DNA of 64,000 nucleotides from Camarhynchus parvulus. Its lineage: Eukaryota; Chordata; Aves; Passeriformes; Thraupidae. The notes below the pieces were generated by a model. It worked only from the letters and a program-made list of their open reading frames with translations. It ran no database searches and was not told the DNA's origin. Positions 1-26,400 of the stretch are shown in pieces. The translations under genes were made by a program, and so were the position numbers. Position 1 is the stretch's first letter. Every line of letters begins with the position of its first letter. The stretch covers positions 4,375,501 to 4,439,500 of the forward strand of contig NC_044591.1 of the NCBI RefSeq assembly GCF_901933205.1, in the 5' to 3' direction.

Positions 1-15468
<15,468 letters not shown>

Positions 15469-15476
<8 letters not shown>

Positions 15477-16425
15477 CAGTTCCCATGATTTTTGCCTGCA
15501 GCTCCCGCTCTTAGCCGAGGTAAGGCTGTGCTTCCTGCTCTCTGTGCTGTTTGCTGGGGAACATGAAGGGGTGGGGGGCTAAATGGAGGCTTCATTTTGG
15601 GGTGCCCCCCTCGTGCCAGTATCTCACTGTGGCCTATGCCTCAAGCAGCCACAGTGGAGGTGGGAGCAGATCCTTCCTGCAGCCCATCCCAGGTGGGATT
15701 GGCATGTGGGGAGAGTCCAGATTTGGCTTAAGGACAGCCCTCCTCTTTTCTCACAGCAGCCCTGGGGGACAGGCCCCTGTCCCTGGCCACGAGCCGCTGT
15801 TGCCAGAGGTTGGCAGGGAAATTGTGCCAGCGTTGCCTGCGTGGAAGCCAAGCTGCTGCTGCCGGCGCTGCCGCGCTGTCCCGCTCCCGCTTCAAGTGTG
15901 CTTTGCCTGCTGCGGCCCCCGAGGGAGCGGCGGGGCTGGGGGTTTGTGTCCGTGTACATTTTTTGCACTTTCTTATTGAAGACTTGAAGAGTTTGTCTGG
16001 GCAAGGTGGGCTGAGGGGAGGGAGGGAGGGAGGGCTGGAGTTGCGGTGTTTGTCTGGTTGTGTTGGCAGGTGTAGGGGTGAGTGGAGGCCAGTGGTGCCA
16101 TTGTCCCGGCCGGCTGTGCTCCCCGGCTTCCCCCTAAGGGCCGTCTCTTCATCCTGGTGGTGTTGGAGCAAGCCCACGCCTGTTGCTGCCCTGCTGGAAT
16201 CCCTGGCACTGCTGTGGTGTGGCTGGGGGCCCACATGTGCCGGGCTTGGGGCAGGCAGATGGAGGGGATGTGGGTGGGACAGAGGGGACAGCTGGAACTG
16301 GGATGGGGATGCCTCGAGCGTGGTGGCACCGGCAGCCGTAAGCAACGCCCCTGCATCCGCTTCGTGCTCTGTGTGTCCCGGTTTCTGTTCTGTGTTTTAA
16401 TAAATCCTTTGGGAAGGACGCAGTG
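15469..16425 (+). other. CHD5: CHD5 terminal exon: last two codons, stop and 3'UTR
   Basis: The acceptor CACCACAG is followed by ATATTTAG. The final G of the previous exon plus AT gives Asp, then Ile, then TAG at 15474-15476, reproducing the expected TDI C terminus. Everything after 15476 is 3'UTR. It is GC-rich, with no other gene visible, and ends a little after the AATAAA at 16399. The end coordinate is an estimate of the cleavage site. Confidence 0.85.
16399..16404 (+). terminator. CHD5 polyadenylation signal AATAAA
   Basis: Canonical hexamer about 0.9 kb after the CHD5 stop, followed by a GT-rich segment within 50 bases. No other plus-strand AATAAA was found between the stop and this site. 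Confidence 0.7.
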
Positions 16426-16479
16426 CAGTCTGGCAGGGGAAGGGATGGTGGGGGGGCCTGGCCTGGTCTTGGTACCCCT

Positions 16480-18390
16480 GTTGTCCACACACACACGTGT
16501 CCGCAGGCATGGATACAGAAATCTACACACACACAGATGTGCACATGGAGACACAGGGACATGCACACATGGACACAGACAGACATGAGGATGTTGTGTA
16601 TCTACAGTTACTGTTATCTCTGCATGGTGCACATATATGTACACATGTAGATATACACGGAAGTGTTTTACATCAATACGTGTGCATATATATCTTTATG
16701 TGAGTATACACATAAATACTGATTTATAAATACTGTATAAATACTGATTTATTTAGGTACTGCTATGTGGGTGTGTACCTGCACATATACACCTGTATAT
16801 TATACAGGTTATGTAATGTATTTGTGGTCTTAATACATGTGTATTTGTGTACATATGTACTTCTGAGTATGTGCAGACAGAGGTATGGGTAGATAATGGA
16901 TATATGTACATAGGACAGATCTATGTGTGGTATGGATGTATAGATCTATATTTACAGAGGTGTATTTACACATACATGTATGTGTATGTAAGAATACACA
17001 TAAATGTGTTTTTAATTTGAATATATGTGCATGCATGCACATACATATGTAGATGTATTTATATATCTACACATCTCTATATCTCCATCTTTCTCTGTAT
17101 GGCTGTATAGGTATATTGATCTTTGTGTATGTGTACGCAGACACACATATTTGTAATTTTCATATATTTATACATAAGTGTAGATCCAGGTAAAGCTGTA
17201 TAGCTGTCCTAGACAGAGATAGTATATGTGTGTGTATATTCACAGACAAATGTGTTTGTTATTTCACACATATATATGAATGTATATCCTTCTGTTTGCA
17301 CACAAACATTGATGTAGCTCTATAGTTAGAGGTGCATGTATAGGTAAAGCTGTAGAGGTTCAGCTGCAGGTAAATCCCTGTACCTAAAGGTGTAGGGGTG
17401 TGGATGTGGCAGGAGTGCATACTGACCCTCAACCAGATACAGAGGGGAGCTCTGGTGTCATGAGTGGGTCAGAGGAAACCCCCCCGTGTTTGTATTTATA
17501 GTGGGGCTGTAGGTGCAGCCACGGGCACACAGCAGATAAACACACACACAGCGTGGAGATCACACTGTGCACAGAGTTCACACAGAGTGTGGAGTTCTCA
17601 CAGTGTGCAGAGCTCACACACACCCCAGAGAGCTCACACACACAGTACAAAGCTGAGGGTCTGCACATACATTTACAGTTTTTATATTTATGTGTGCACA
17701 GACAGAGGAAACTGCGAATAAATGTATGTGGATATGGATACATCTATATAGATAGAGGCAAAATGTTTGTTTTGCACAGAGTACACAGAGAGCTAAAAAG
17801 AGATAGATACATGTAGCTATATTGTTCTCTCTATAGCTTTATCTATCTACCTCTCTGTATCTACCATACATGTATCCATATATATAGCTATAGCTAGACA
17901 TGCAGCTATATTATGTAGCTATAGCTGTATCTAACTTGCAAATATTTGTGTCCACGTGTATATATGGCATATGTTTATAGATGTATAGACATGAATATAT
18001 AGTTAAAAAGCTGGGTATGGATATAGAGACATCTACACATATATCTGTATATACACATCTATCTGCATATACACACATTTAAGTACATATCAGTAATTTT
18101 CATGTGTGCATATATCCATACAAACATGGATGCTGCTGCAGCAATGTATTTACATGGATATGTACACATCTATATATTACATATATGGATCAACACACAG
18201 AACCATGTATGTCTGTATATACACAAGCACACACGTGTCTACGTGTGTGTATGTACATTATACATGTATTTTTCAGAGGTGTGTGTACACATCTACATAC
18301 AGCTAGGTACTGATCTCTCAGAGACTGATGTCAGGGATGGAGGTGGAGGTAGAGTTACACCTGTCCGTGTGTGACTCTGTGTGTGTGTGT
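16480..18390. repeat. Long cryptically simple CA/TA/TAGA-rich block between converging genes
   Basis: About 1.9 kb built from short imperfect motifs (ACACATAT, TATAGCTA, GTGTGTA, TAGATA, CACAGAG). No single repeat unit dominates. The block starts within 100 bp of the predicted CHD5 3' end and runs to the presumed KCNAB2 3'UTR. A sub-block at 17530-17650 is a CACACAG/GTGTGGAG minisatellite. Open frames within it are repeat artefacts. Confidence 0.85.
16748..16753 (-). terminator. Possible KCNAB2 polyadenylation signal (AATAAA on minus strand)
   Basis: TTTATT on the plus strand. It would give a 3'UTR of about 2.3 kb ending some 350 bp from the CHD5 poly(A) signal. It sits in AT-rich simple sequence where such hexamers occur by chance. 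Confidence 0.25.
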
Positions 18391-19070
18391 TTGTGTCTGT
18401 AGACACCCCTGTAACAGGCGTACGTGGGCGCATGTGTGGAGCCTTTCAGTAGCTTTGTGCAGATACAACTGAAGGTGCCTGTGGGCTGTGTGCACCTCCA
18501 CAGCTGTCTGTAATCCCACACGTCTGGATGTCCCTGCACGTCCCCGCATCTCCGCGTGTGTCCATGCACACCGACACTTGCACACCTGCCCACACACGCT
18601 CCCCAGCCCTGCCCTGTGCTCGGCCAGAGCACCCCAGGCTCTTCTCACAGCAAACTCCCTCCCTGTCACCATCCCACCCACCCTTTCCCCCTTTCCCTGA
18701 GAGCAGCTGCTCTCCAGGAATCACAGCCCCGCGGTGCCGGTGCCGTGGGAGAGGGGCAGAGGCGAGGCCGGGGCGCAGGCTGGGGAACAGCTTCGTGTTG
18801 TTGGCCTCGTGGGCGTACAGCACCCGCGTGCACCCCGCGCCCACCGCCGCTGTGGAGGCAGGAGCCACGCATGCAACGGGTCCGGCTGCGGGCAGGGCAG
18901 CTCGGGGCTCGCCTCCTGTCCCTGCGCCGCAGAGCCACGTCCGGGGCAGCGCGGGTGGAGCGCTGGCTCTCGGCGCTCGCGGTGCAAACCACACTCTTCT
19001 CCACTTTGCTCCAACAAAGCGTAAAGCAAGCGAACGGGCGGCGAGGGCTGCGCGGCGTGCGAGGGCGCGC
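18391..19070 (-). other. KCNAB2: KCNAB2 3'UTR (proximal part)
   Basis: GC-rich unique sequence directly downstream of the KCNAB2 stop on the minus strand. Open frames on both strands here lack splice logic and family resemblance. The true 3' end was not located. Confidence 0.55.
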
Positions 19071-22000
19071 TTAGGATCTGTAGTCCTTCTTGCTGTATGG
19101 TTTGTTGCCCAGGATGCTATCGATCTCGTGGACGATGGAAGACGACAGCTTTGGAAGGACCTGCGGGGGATGAGGGCAACGCTGGGAGTTGGGATGGTGA
19201 CCCTGGTGGGCGCGGGAGGATGCTCACCGCCTCCACCCCACCATGTTCGTGCCAGCTTGCCGGCAGGGTGACCCAGTTAGGGAGAGCCTGAGTCAGGCCC
19301 AACCCTGCCCCCTCAGCCCAGCAAAGCCTCATCTTTGCTTCTCGCCTTCATGACAAGCAAAACCTGTCGCGAAGCCGGGTTTACAACCCCCTTTTCCTGC
19401 ACAGTGCAGCACTGCAATGAGTGCTGTGGGCAAATGCTGCTCCTGCTGGGAGCACTGACCTGTATTGCTCCAATATTCTCCATCAGCTGGTCGGCGTTGG
19501 AGGCCCCCAGTAAGACGGAGCTGACACCCTCATTGCGCAGGCACCAGGCTGGGATAGGAGGGAGAGCAGAGCTTGAGCACGGCCCAGATATCCCTGGTGT
19601 CACCCCCAGCTGTCCCCCATCCTCTTACCGATGGCGAGCTGGGGCAGGGTGCAGCCCAGGCGCTCAGCGATGGCCTGCAGCTCCTTCAGCTTTGCCTGCT
19701 GCCGCCGGCCCTCTTCACTCAGGATCTTATCCTTCAGCCACTGGTATCCCTGGGGAATGAGAAGGGGTGTTGTGGTGGGATCGGGGTGCACCAGCACCTT
19801 GCACAGGCAGGGCATCCCCAGATTCCCTGAGGCTCCTGGAGTTGCTGTTCCCATAGGGACTTTGCAAAGCCCCTGGCCCTGCTCCCCCAGCTCTGTCCAT
19901 CCCCGTGTGCCCTCCCAGCCCTGGTGCAGCTCACCTTCAGCGAGGCACGGGAGTAGGGGGGGATGCCCCCATCATACTTCCCCGAGACGATGCCACAGGC
20001 CAGTGGGGACCAGGTCATGGCTCCAACACCTGGGGAACAGAGCAGAACAGGGGGATGACACCACTGCTCCCACCTCCCCCAGGGGCCGTGGCACCTGGCC
20101 TCAGCAGCACTGTGCTTTGTGGGGCTGGGGAGGAATCCCCACTGTCATACCTATCTTGTGGAAGAGCTCAGGCAGCTGCACCTCCACCTTTTCCCGCTGG
20201 AACATGTGGTACTCAGCCTGCTCGCAGATGGGCGGAATCAGGTTGAACTGCCGGGCCACCGAGTACGCCTCCTGCAGAAGAGCCAGGACCCTCAGTGCCC
20301 CACCGCTCCCCCCGAGCCCCCTGCCCAGCCCCCCAGCCAAGTCCTGAGCGGCCACCCCGAAAAATAATTAAGGCTTAAGTGCATCTGCACACGCTTGGCT
20401 CCCAACAGCTGCTGTCTAATTGAATCAACGTCAGCAGCATCGCTGGGGCTGCTCCGCTGCGGCCGCCCCGTCCCCTGGGCCCCTACCATGATCTCCATGG
20501 AGCTCCAGCGCGAGGTCCCCCAGTACATGGCCATCCCCTGGTTGATGACATGGGTCATGGCTCGCACTGTCTCTGCCGGGAGGGAAGGAGAGAGGGGCAG
20601 GTGGGGTTTAGCAGGGGCTGCACTGGCAGAAGGGGGCTCGCACGGTGCTGATGGCTCGCGAGCATCCCACTGCCCCGTGCTGCGGTGGGAGCTGGGTGCT
20701 GTCCAGGGAATGCTTTCAGAAGAGCAGGATGGGGAGAGAGGGAGCAGCCACTTGGGATGTGCCAGGGACCGCAGCCGACCTGACATGCTCACACGGTGCC
20801 AGGCTCTCCCTGCATGGACAGCAGCCTCAGGCTTCTGCCAGTGCCCCCATGCCCTGTGGGGTTACCAGCACTGGCACTGCTGCAGGGGGAGGGACTGATG
20901 CATTGCCCACACACAGAGACCCACAGAGGGAAGCCTGAACCCTGTGTGAGCCACTCAGGTGTCTTGGGGGGAGCCAGCCCTGAGCCATGCAGGCTGGGGC
21001 CAAGCCAAGGCGTGCTCCTGCAGCCAAAGGCGAGCAGCGGGGAGGGCAAGGCACCAGGGCACACACCCCAGCATGCTCACAGCTGCCCCGGTGGGGAGGG
21101 ACCCTGCTGCAGACCCTGGCATGTGCCAAGGGCACCCCATGGCAGGACCCTGGGGGGTGGGAGCCTCTCTGCTTTTTGTCCTTTAAACTGCAGTACAGTC
21201 TGAAGGGCGAGGGGGGGTGTCTGTGTTGTGCTGCTGCCGCCTCTGCATCTCATGGCAGGGTTTGCTTGAGAGGGGGGAACAAGGATGGGGGATCACAGAG
21301 GAGTGGGGGCTCTGCCCCGGGAAACACCGCTGGGACAGGCAGCGGCTGGCGGGCAGAGTGCGGGCAGGGAGTACCTTCTATGATGAAAGTCCTGGACTTG
21401 GAGGAACTAAATGGGTCCCCTGGTGATAAAAGAGAGATTTAGAGAAAGTGGAGTCACCGCTGCTGGGACGGGGGCAGTGACCTGCCACCACACTACCACC
21501 CCGCCCCGCCACGGCCCGAGAGGGTCCTGGTGCCAGGCAGGAGGTGGCAGAAGTGTGACTGTGGCACGGGCCAACCGTGGTGGCAGAGGAGTGGATTCTG
21601 CTTGGGAGGGAAAATGCCCTTGAAACACAAGCCTGGCGCAAACCAACCGCGAGGGCGATGAAAGGCAGCGGGGAGGAGCGAGGCACCGTGGCGCGCACCC
21701 ACCTTCCATCGGCGTGTTGGGGTCGGGCCGGTTGGCAAACACCACGTCCACGTACTCCAGCTGCAGCCGCTCCAGAGATGCCTTCAGACCTGCAGCAGGG
21801 ATGGGCTGTCAGGTGTGCTGAGCCCCACGCTGCCAGCACTGAGGCAGATGGTGAGGCACAGCCTGGCACCGGGGCCAGCAGCGCCTGGTGAGCGCCCTCA
21901 CCCCATCCCTACCTTCTATGATGTGTTTTCGGGACAGGCCCCTCTCTGTCTCGGCCCTGCAAAAGGAAAGGTGGGTGAGAGCCTGACCCATGCCAGCTGC

Positions 22001-23403
22001 TCTGCTGGAGGGCAGGTGTTACCTACTTTCCTCCCCAGAAGATTTTGGTGGTGATGACCAGGCTGGACCGTCTGCAGGGAGAAAAAGAGAATCACTGGTG
22101 GTGGCATCCCTAAAGCCCCATGCACCCTGCCTTGGATGGCACACTCCTGCCCAAGGCTGCTCTACCAGCTTTCCCCTCCCAACCCATCGGGACTATGGTG
22201 GTGGTTTTGCCAAATAGGGATGGTGTCTAGCTTACCTCCACCCTTTCTTCTTGATGATATTTCCCAGCACCACCTCGGCCCTGCGAAGGAAGGGGACATC
22301 AGCCATTGGCACCTGGCAGGTGCAGCCATGGGGAGCAGTGACAGCCAGCAGGGATGGCCCCAGACCCCAGGAGAAAAAGAGGCAAATGCAATGGCTGTGG
22401 GGACACTGTTCGCCCCTTGGCTGCAGCACCCAGAGCTGAGCTGCCCCCAGTGCATGAGCTTGCTAATTTTAAGTGAATGCGTGGGCACATGCCAATGCCC
22501 TGGGTACAGCTGTGCTCGGAGGGTGCATGGCTACACCTGCATGATAGAGGCCACCACGGGAAGCAGGGGACTGCCAGAACCATGACTCCCCCTGTGAGCA
22601 AGCACTCAGATCCCCATCCTGGGAGCTGCTTTGCAGCTGGCAAACCTGGGATATTCCCATTGCCACTGTGATTTGGTGGGAGTCGGGGTGTAGGGTGAGA
22701 CAAAGCAGGGTACCTACTTGCCAGCAGCGTAGACTTCTGCCGTGTCGAAGAGATTAATGCCGTTGTCATAAGCTAAAGTCATCAGCTGCTCTGCCATCTG
22801 CGAGGAGAGAGCGGGGTCGGTGAAGGGGGTGGCCGAGAGCTGGGGCGTGGGCGCGTGCGCACAGCGCTGGTGAGCTCCGGCATGCCGCATGCACCCAGGC
22901 CACAGCCATCCCCGCTGCCCCCATCCCCTCCTCACTCACCAGGGGAGAGACAGGGTGAAGGGATGCAGCCTTACCTCATCTGTGATCTGCCCTCCGAAAG
23001 TCACCCATGTTCCTGCAGGGGAGAGAGTGGGGTGTGCACGGTGAGTGTGGTTGAGCCCCTGGTCACCCACCCCGGCTCCCTCAGCACAGCCCTGGCACGT
23101 GGTGGCCGCAGCTGGCCCTGCCGCGTGCACTGTGGTGCTCCCAGCACGGCCCAGTCGCTTCCTATCGTGTCAGGAAAAGAGAAAATAATTTGACAATTTC
23201 TGGGCCGTGACTCAAAACAGCCGCAGGGCTGAGGAAAACCCTTTCCTTCCCTTTGCAAACATCACTGGGGCAAGCGAGCGCTGCCCTGGCCGGGGAGTGC
23301 CGGCAGCTGCTGCGGAACTGAGGGGATGCCGAGGGGCTGTGGCAAACCCTGGCACTTACCCAGACCCAGGCAGGACACACGCAGCCCAGACTTCCCGAGG
23401 TTC
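19071..23403 (-). CDS. KCNAB2: KCNAB2 common core exons: aldo-keto reductase domain
   Basis: Thirteen exons shared by all isoforms. They start [15 protein letters not shown] (23360-23403) and end [12 protein letters not shown]. The beta-alpha barrel motifs appear in order: [134 protein letters not shown]. Exons are small (38-121 nt) with canonical splice sites. The three 44-45-nt exons are easily missed by gene finders. Confidence 0.96.
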
Positions 23404-26400
23404 CTGGAAGACAGAGACGGTTAGGAAAGGTGCCAGAAAGCCCCAAAACGCTGTCTCATGCATCCTGCATGCCACCAAACACACCAGGTGTGAGGACTGG
23501 GAGGTGTGGCGGTGGCCCCTGGTCCCCATCCCCACCTGGGATGGTTCCACAATGAGAGTCCCTTCTCAACTGATTAATGAGCCATCCCAGGCTGGGCATC
23601 CCGCAGCTTGGTAGTGGCACTGCCTGAACCTGCGCAGTGATGCTGTGCCCGGCAGGGCTATTGGGAGAGCAGTGACCTCGTTAAAGCAGCTCCCCATAAT
23701 GAGGCTGGGGTGTCCAGCTGCCCTGAGAGTGCCGCTGGCACTGGGGAATGAGAGTGGAGAAAGAGAAGCCAGCACGCTGATGGTCAGGACTGAAGCATCC
23801 CATACATGGCATGAGTTGTGCCTGTTCTCTGCATCTCACAGGGAAGCACAGGGCTTGCACCAGGCGAGGGTGCTCGGGAGTGGAGCAACATCCTGGAGAA
23901 ATGGAGCACCCCAGAAAATCTGACCGGCACAAGGAACTGGAGAACAGCTTTCGGGAAGGGGGACAGGCTGGCAGACGCCTTCGCTGTGGTGATGGAGAGC
24001 CAGTTACTTGTTAAAAATGACAAAGGCTCAAGAAATGAGCGTTAAAATAAATAAAGTGTAGGTGAGCCGCGGCAGCTCGCCCGCGCGGGTGTCGCATAGC
24101 AACCGGAGGCACCGCCACCGCCGGCGCCGCCGACACGGGCACCGGCAGCCGGGCAGGGAGTGGCTGCGGCCCAGCCACGGGCAACCATGGGCTGCACTGA
24201 GTCAGGGCAGCATCCCTTGTGCTGCCATGCTATTGCCCAGCAGCTGGAGGCACCGGCTCTCCCCTGTCCCGTGGTGTTTTTAGAGCAGTTTGCGGTGGGG
24301 AGAGGTCATGGCCATGGGCCAGCGGTGGCTCAAGCCCCCGTGATCGGGGTTGCCATGTGGAGAGGAGAGCACCTGCCTCATCCTGGACATTGCCAGAGCA
24401 TTGCTGGGGTTCTCCTGGGCAGGTGACCATTGCTGCTCTTGGCTTCCCAGCCCAAAAGCGTGTTGACAGGCTGCCCAATAGAGATATTGGCAGACCTTGG
24501 GAAGGCCAAGCATTCCCCCATGCTGCTATGGCCTTCCTATCCCATCCACTTGCTTGGAGCATCCCCCTATGCCACTGTCCCTCCAGCAGCCACCAGTGGG
24601 GACTCCCGAGCTGATCACCTGGGAGAGGGTGTTGCTGGTATACTCCTCCTCTGGATGAGGACATGACTGAGGGCAGGAGCACTGAGCCCTGAGGATGCCA
24701 CTGTGCATTGTCCCAGTACTGCTGTTACCACCGCAAGGGTTTCTTGTTGGAGAGCTGGACAGAACTGGACCAGCCCCCTCCCCAGTGCCCAGGTAAGGGG
24801 ACTCAGCTGATTTGGATGACACTGGTGGGTGCCAGCCAGGCTCACCCCAGCGCTCTGCTGGCCTTTCACACTTTGTTGCCTAATGCTGGCACATCTGGGC
24901 TGCAGCGGAGGCACACAGCTGCTGGCAGCTGGACCATGGCGTGCAGGCTTATCTGGGGGGGGGCCCTACCCTGTCCTGGGGTCTATGCTCATCTGCAGAG
25001 AGCCTCAGCCCCACACCCAGGTGCACACTCAGCCTCAGTGGGAGAAGCCCTCAGTGCTCTGCCCCAGAGCCAGGACATGGGGTGTGTGGCTGGCCGGGGG
25101 GGGCCCACACGCACACACCACCCCGTTTCCAGAACCACCATGGGCAGCCAGAGCTGCTTATGGCTCTGCCCTCACTTTGCCGGGCACTGAGTCTCCGGCA
25201 GCACTGAAAGGATGCCACGGCAGCCCGGATTAACGCTACCGTGACTCCCAGACCCCCCCGGCTCGGCAGCCAGCCCGGCTTGGCAGACACTGAGGATGCT
25301 ACTAATCCTACTCTGAATTTTAGGGTCCCTTCTCTCCCCCATCCTGAAGATTTTACGCGCGGCTGGATCAAAGCTGCCCTGAAGGGACAGGAGCAAACAG
25401 CGAGGAAGCGCACGGAGGCGCACGGTCAGCACTTTTAGCGACGAGAAACCGACAGAGCCGGACGCGAACCGGAGATAAGGCGAGCGCCCCTGACCCCCAG
25501 TCCCCCCTCGCCGCCCGGATCGCAATGTGGAACAGGGAAATCCCCAGGAGCGCCCTTTTCCTACCGGTATTTCATCCCCGGCTGCTTGACGCTGGAGTCG
25601 CTGGAGGAAGGCGCGTTCTGCACCGAGAGCTGCCCCAGGCTGCGGGCCACCATGGCCACGGCGCGGAACTTGCCGCGGGTGCCGAGGCTGGGGCTGCCGG
25701 CATTCTGTCTGTTCAGCCGGTCCTCCGCGCTCCGGCTCTTGATGCTGTGCTCGGAGCACACAAAGGAGACCTGCATGCTGCTCCGGCGGGCAGCAGCGCC
25801 AGCTGCCTAAATTTAGCCGGCGCCCCGGGCGAGGCGGGGAGCTCCTCCCGCGCGCCGCCAACGTGACGGCGGGGGGCTGCGAGGCGGCGGGCGAGGAGCG
25901 CTCCCGTCAGCCCTCCTGCCCTCAATATTTGATGAGCTCAGGAAACCAGCGAGCGGCACGCTCGGGCAGGTGGGGCCAGGAGAGGCAGAGCCGCTGCCGG
26001 TGCCCTCCGGAGTGTGGCCGTGGCGGGGCAGGGCTTCCCTGTGCCCCGCTGGGCATCCCCGCGGGTACGGCGGCTGGCACGGCTCCGCTTTGGGGCACAG
26101 ATTCCCCTGCACGGGTCCGAAATTAAACCCTCTGGCAGCAAGGCGTGTGCATCGCCGGCCCCACGGTGGCGACGATGCTGATGGCTCTCCCGCGGCAGAG
26201 CAGGATTCCCCTGCGCCCCGCTGGGCATCTCCCCGCGGGTACGGCTGCTGGCACGGCTCCGCTTTGGGGCACATTTTCCCCTGCACGGGTCCGAAATTAA
26301 ACCCTCTGGCAGCAAGGCGTGTGCATCGCCAAATCCACGGCGCCGACGATGCTGACGGCTCTCCCGCGGCAGAGCCCAGCTGCCTGCCGAAGTTGTCGCC

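Noticed and set aside
16480..18390. Possible CRISPR-like or satellite array
   Set aside because: No constant repeat with unique spacers and no fixed period. The genome is vertebrate, and the block is degenerate simple sequence.
18446..19271. Overlapping long frames on both strands beyond the KCNAB2 stop
   Set aside because: GC-rich 3'UTR-like sequence immediately after the intact KCNAB2 stop. No family resemblance and no paired splice sites.
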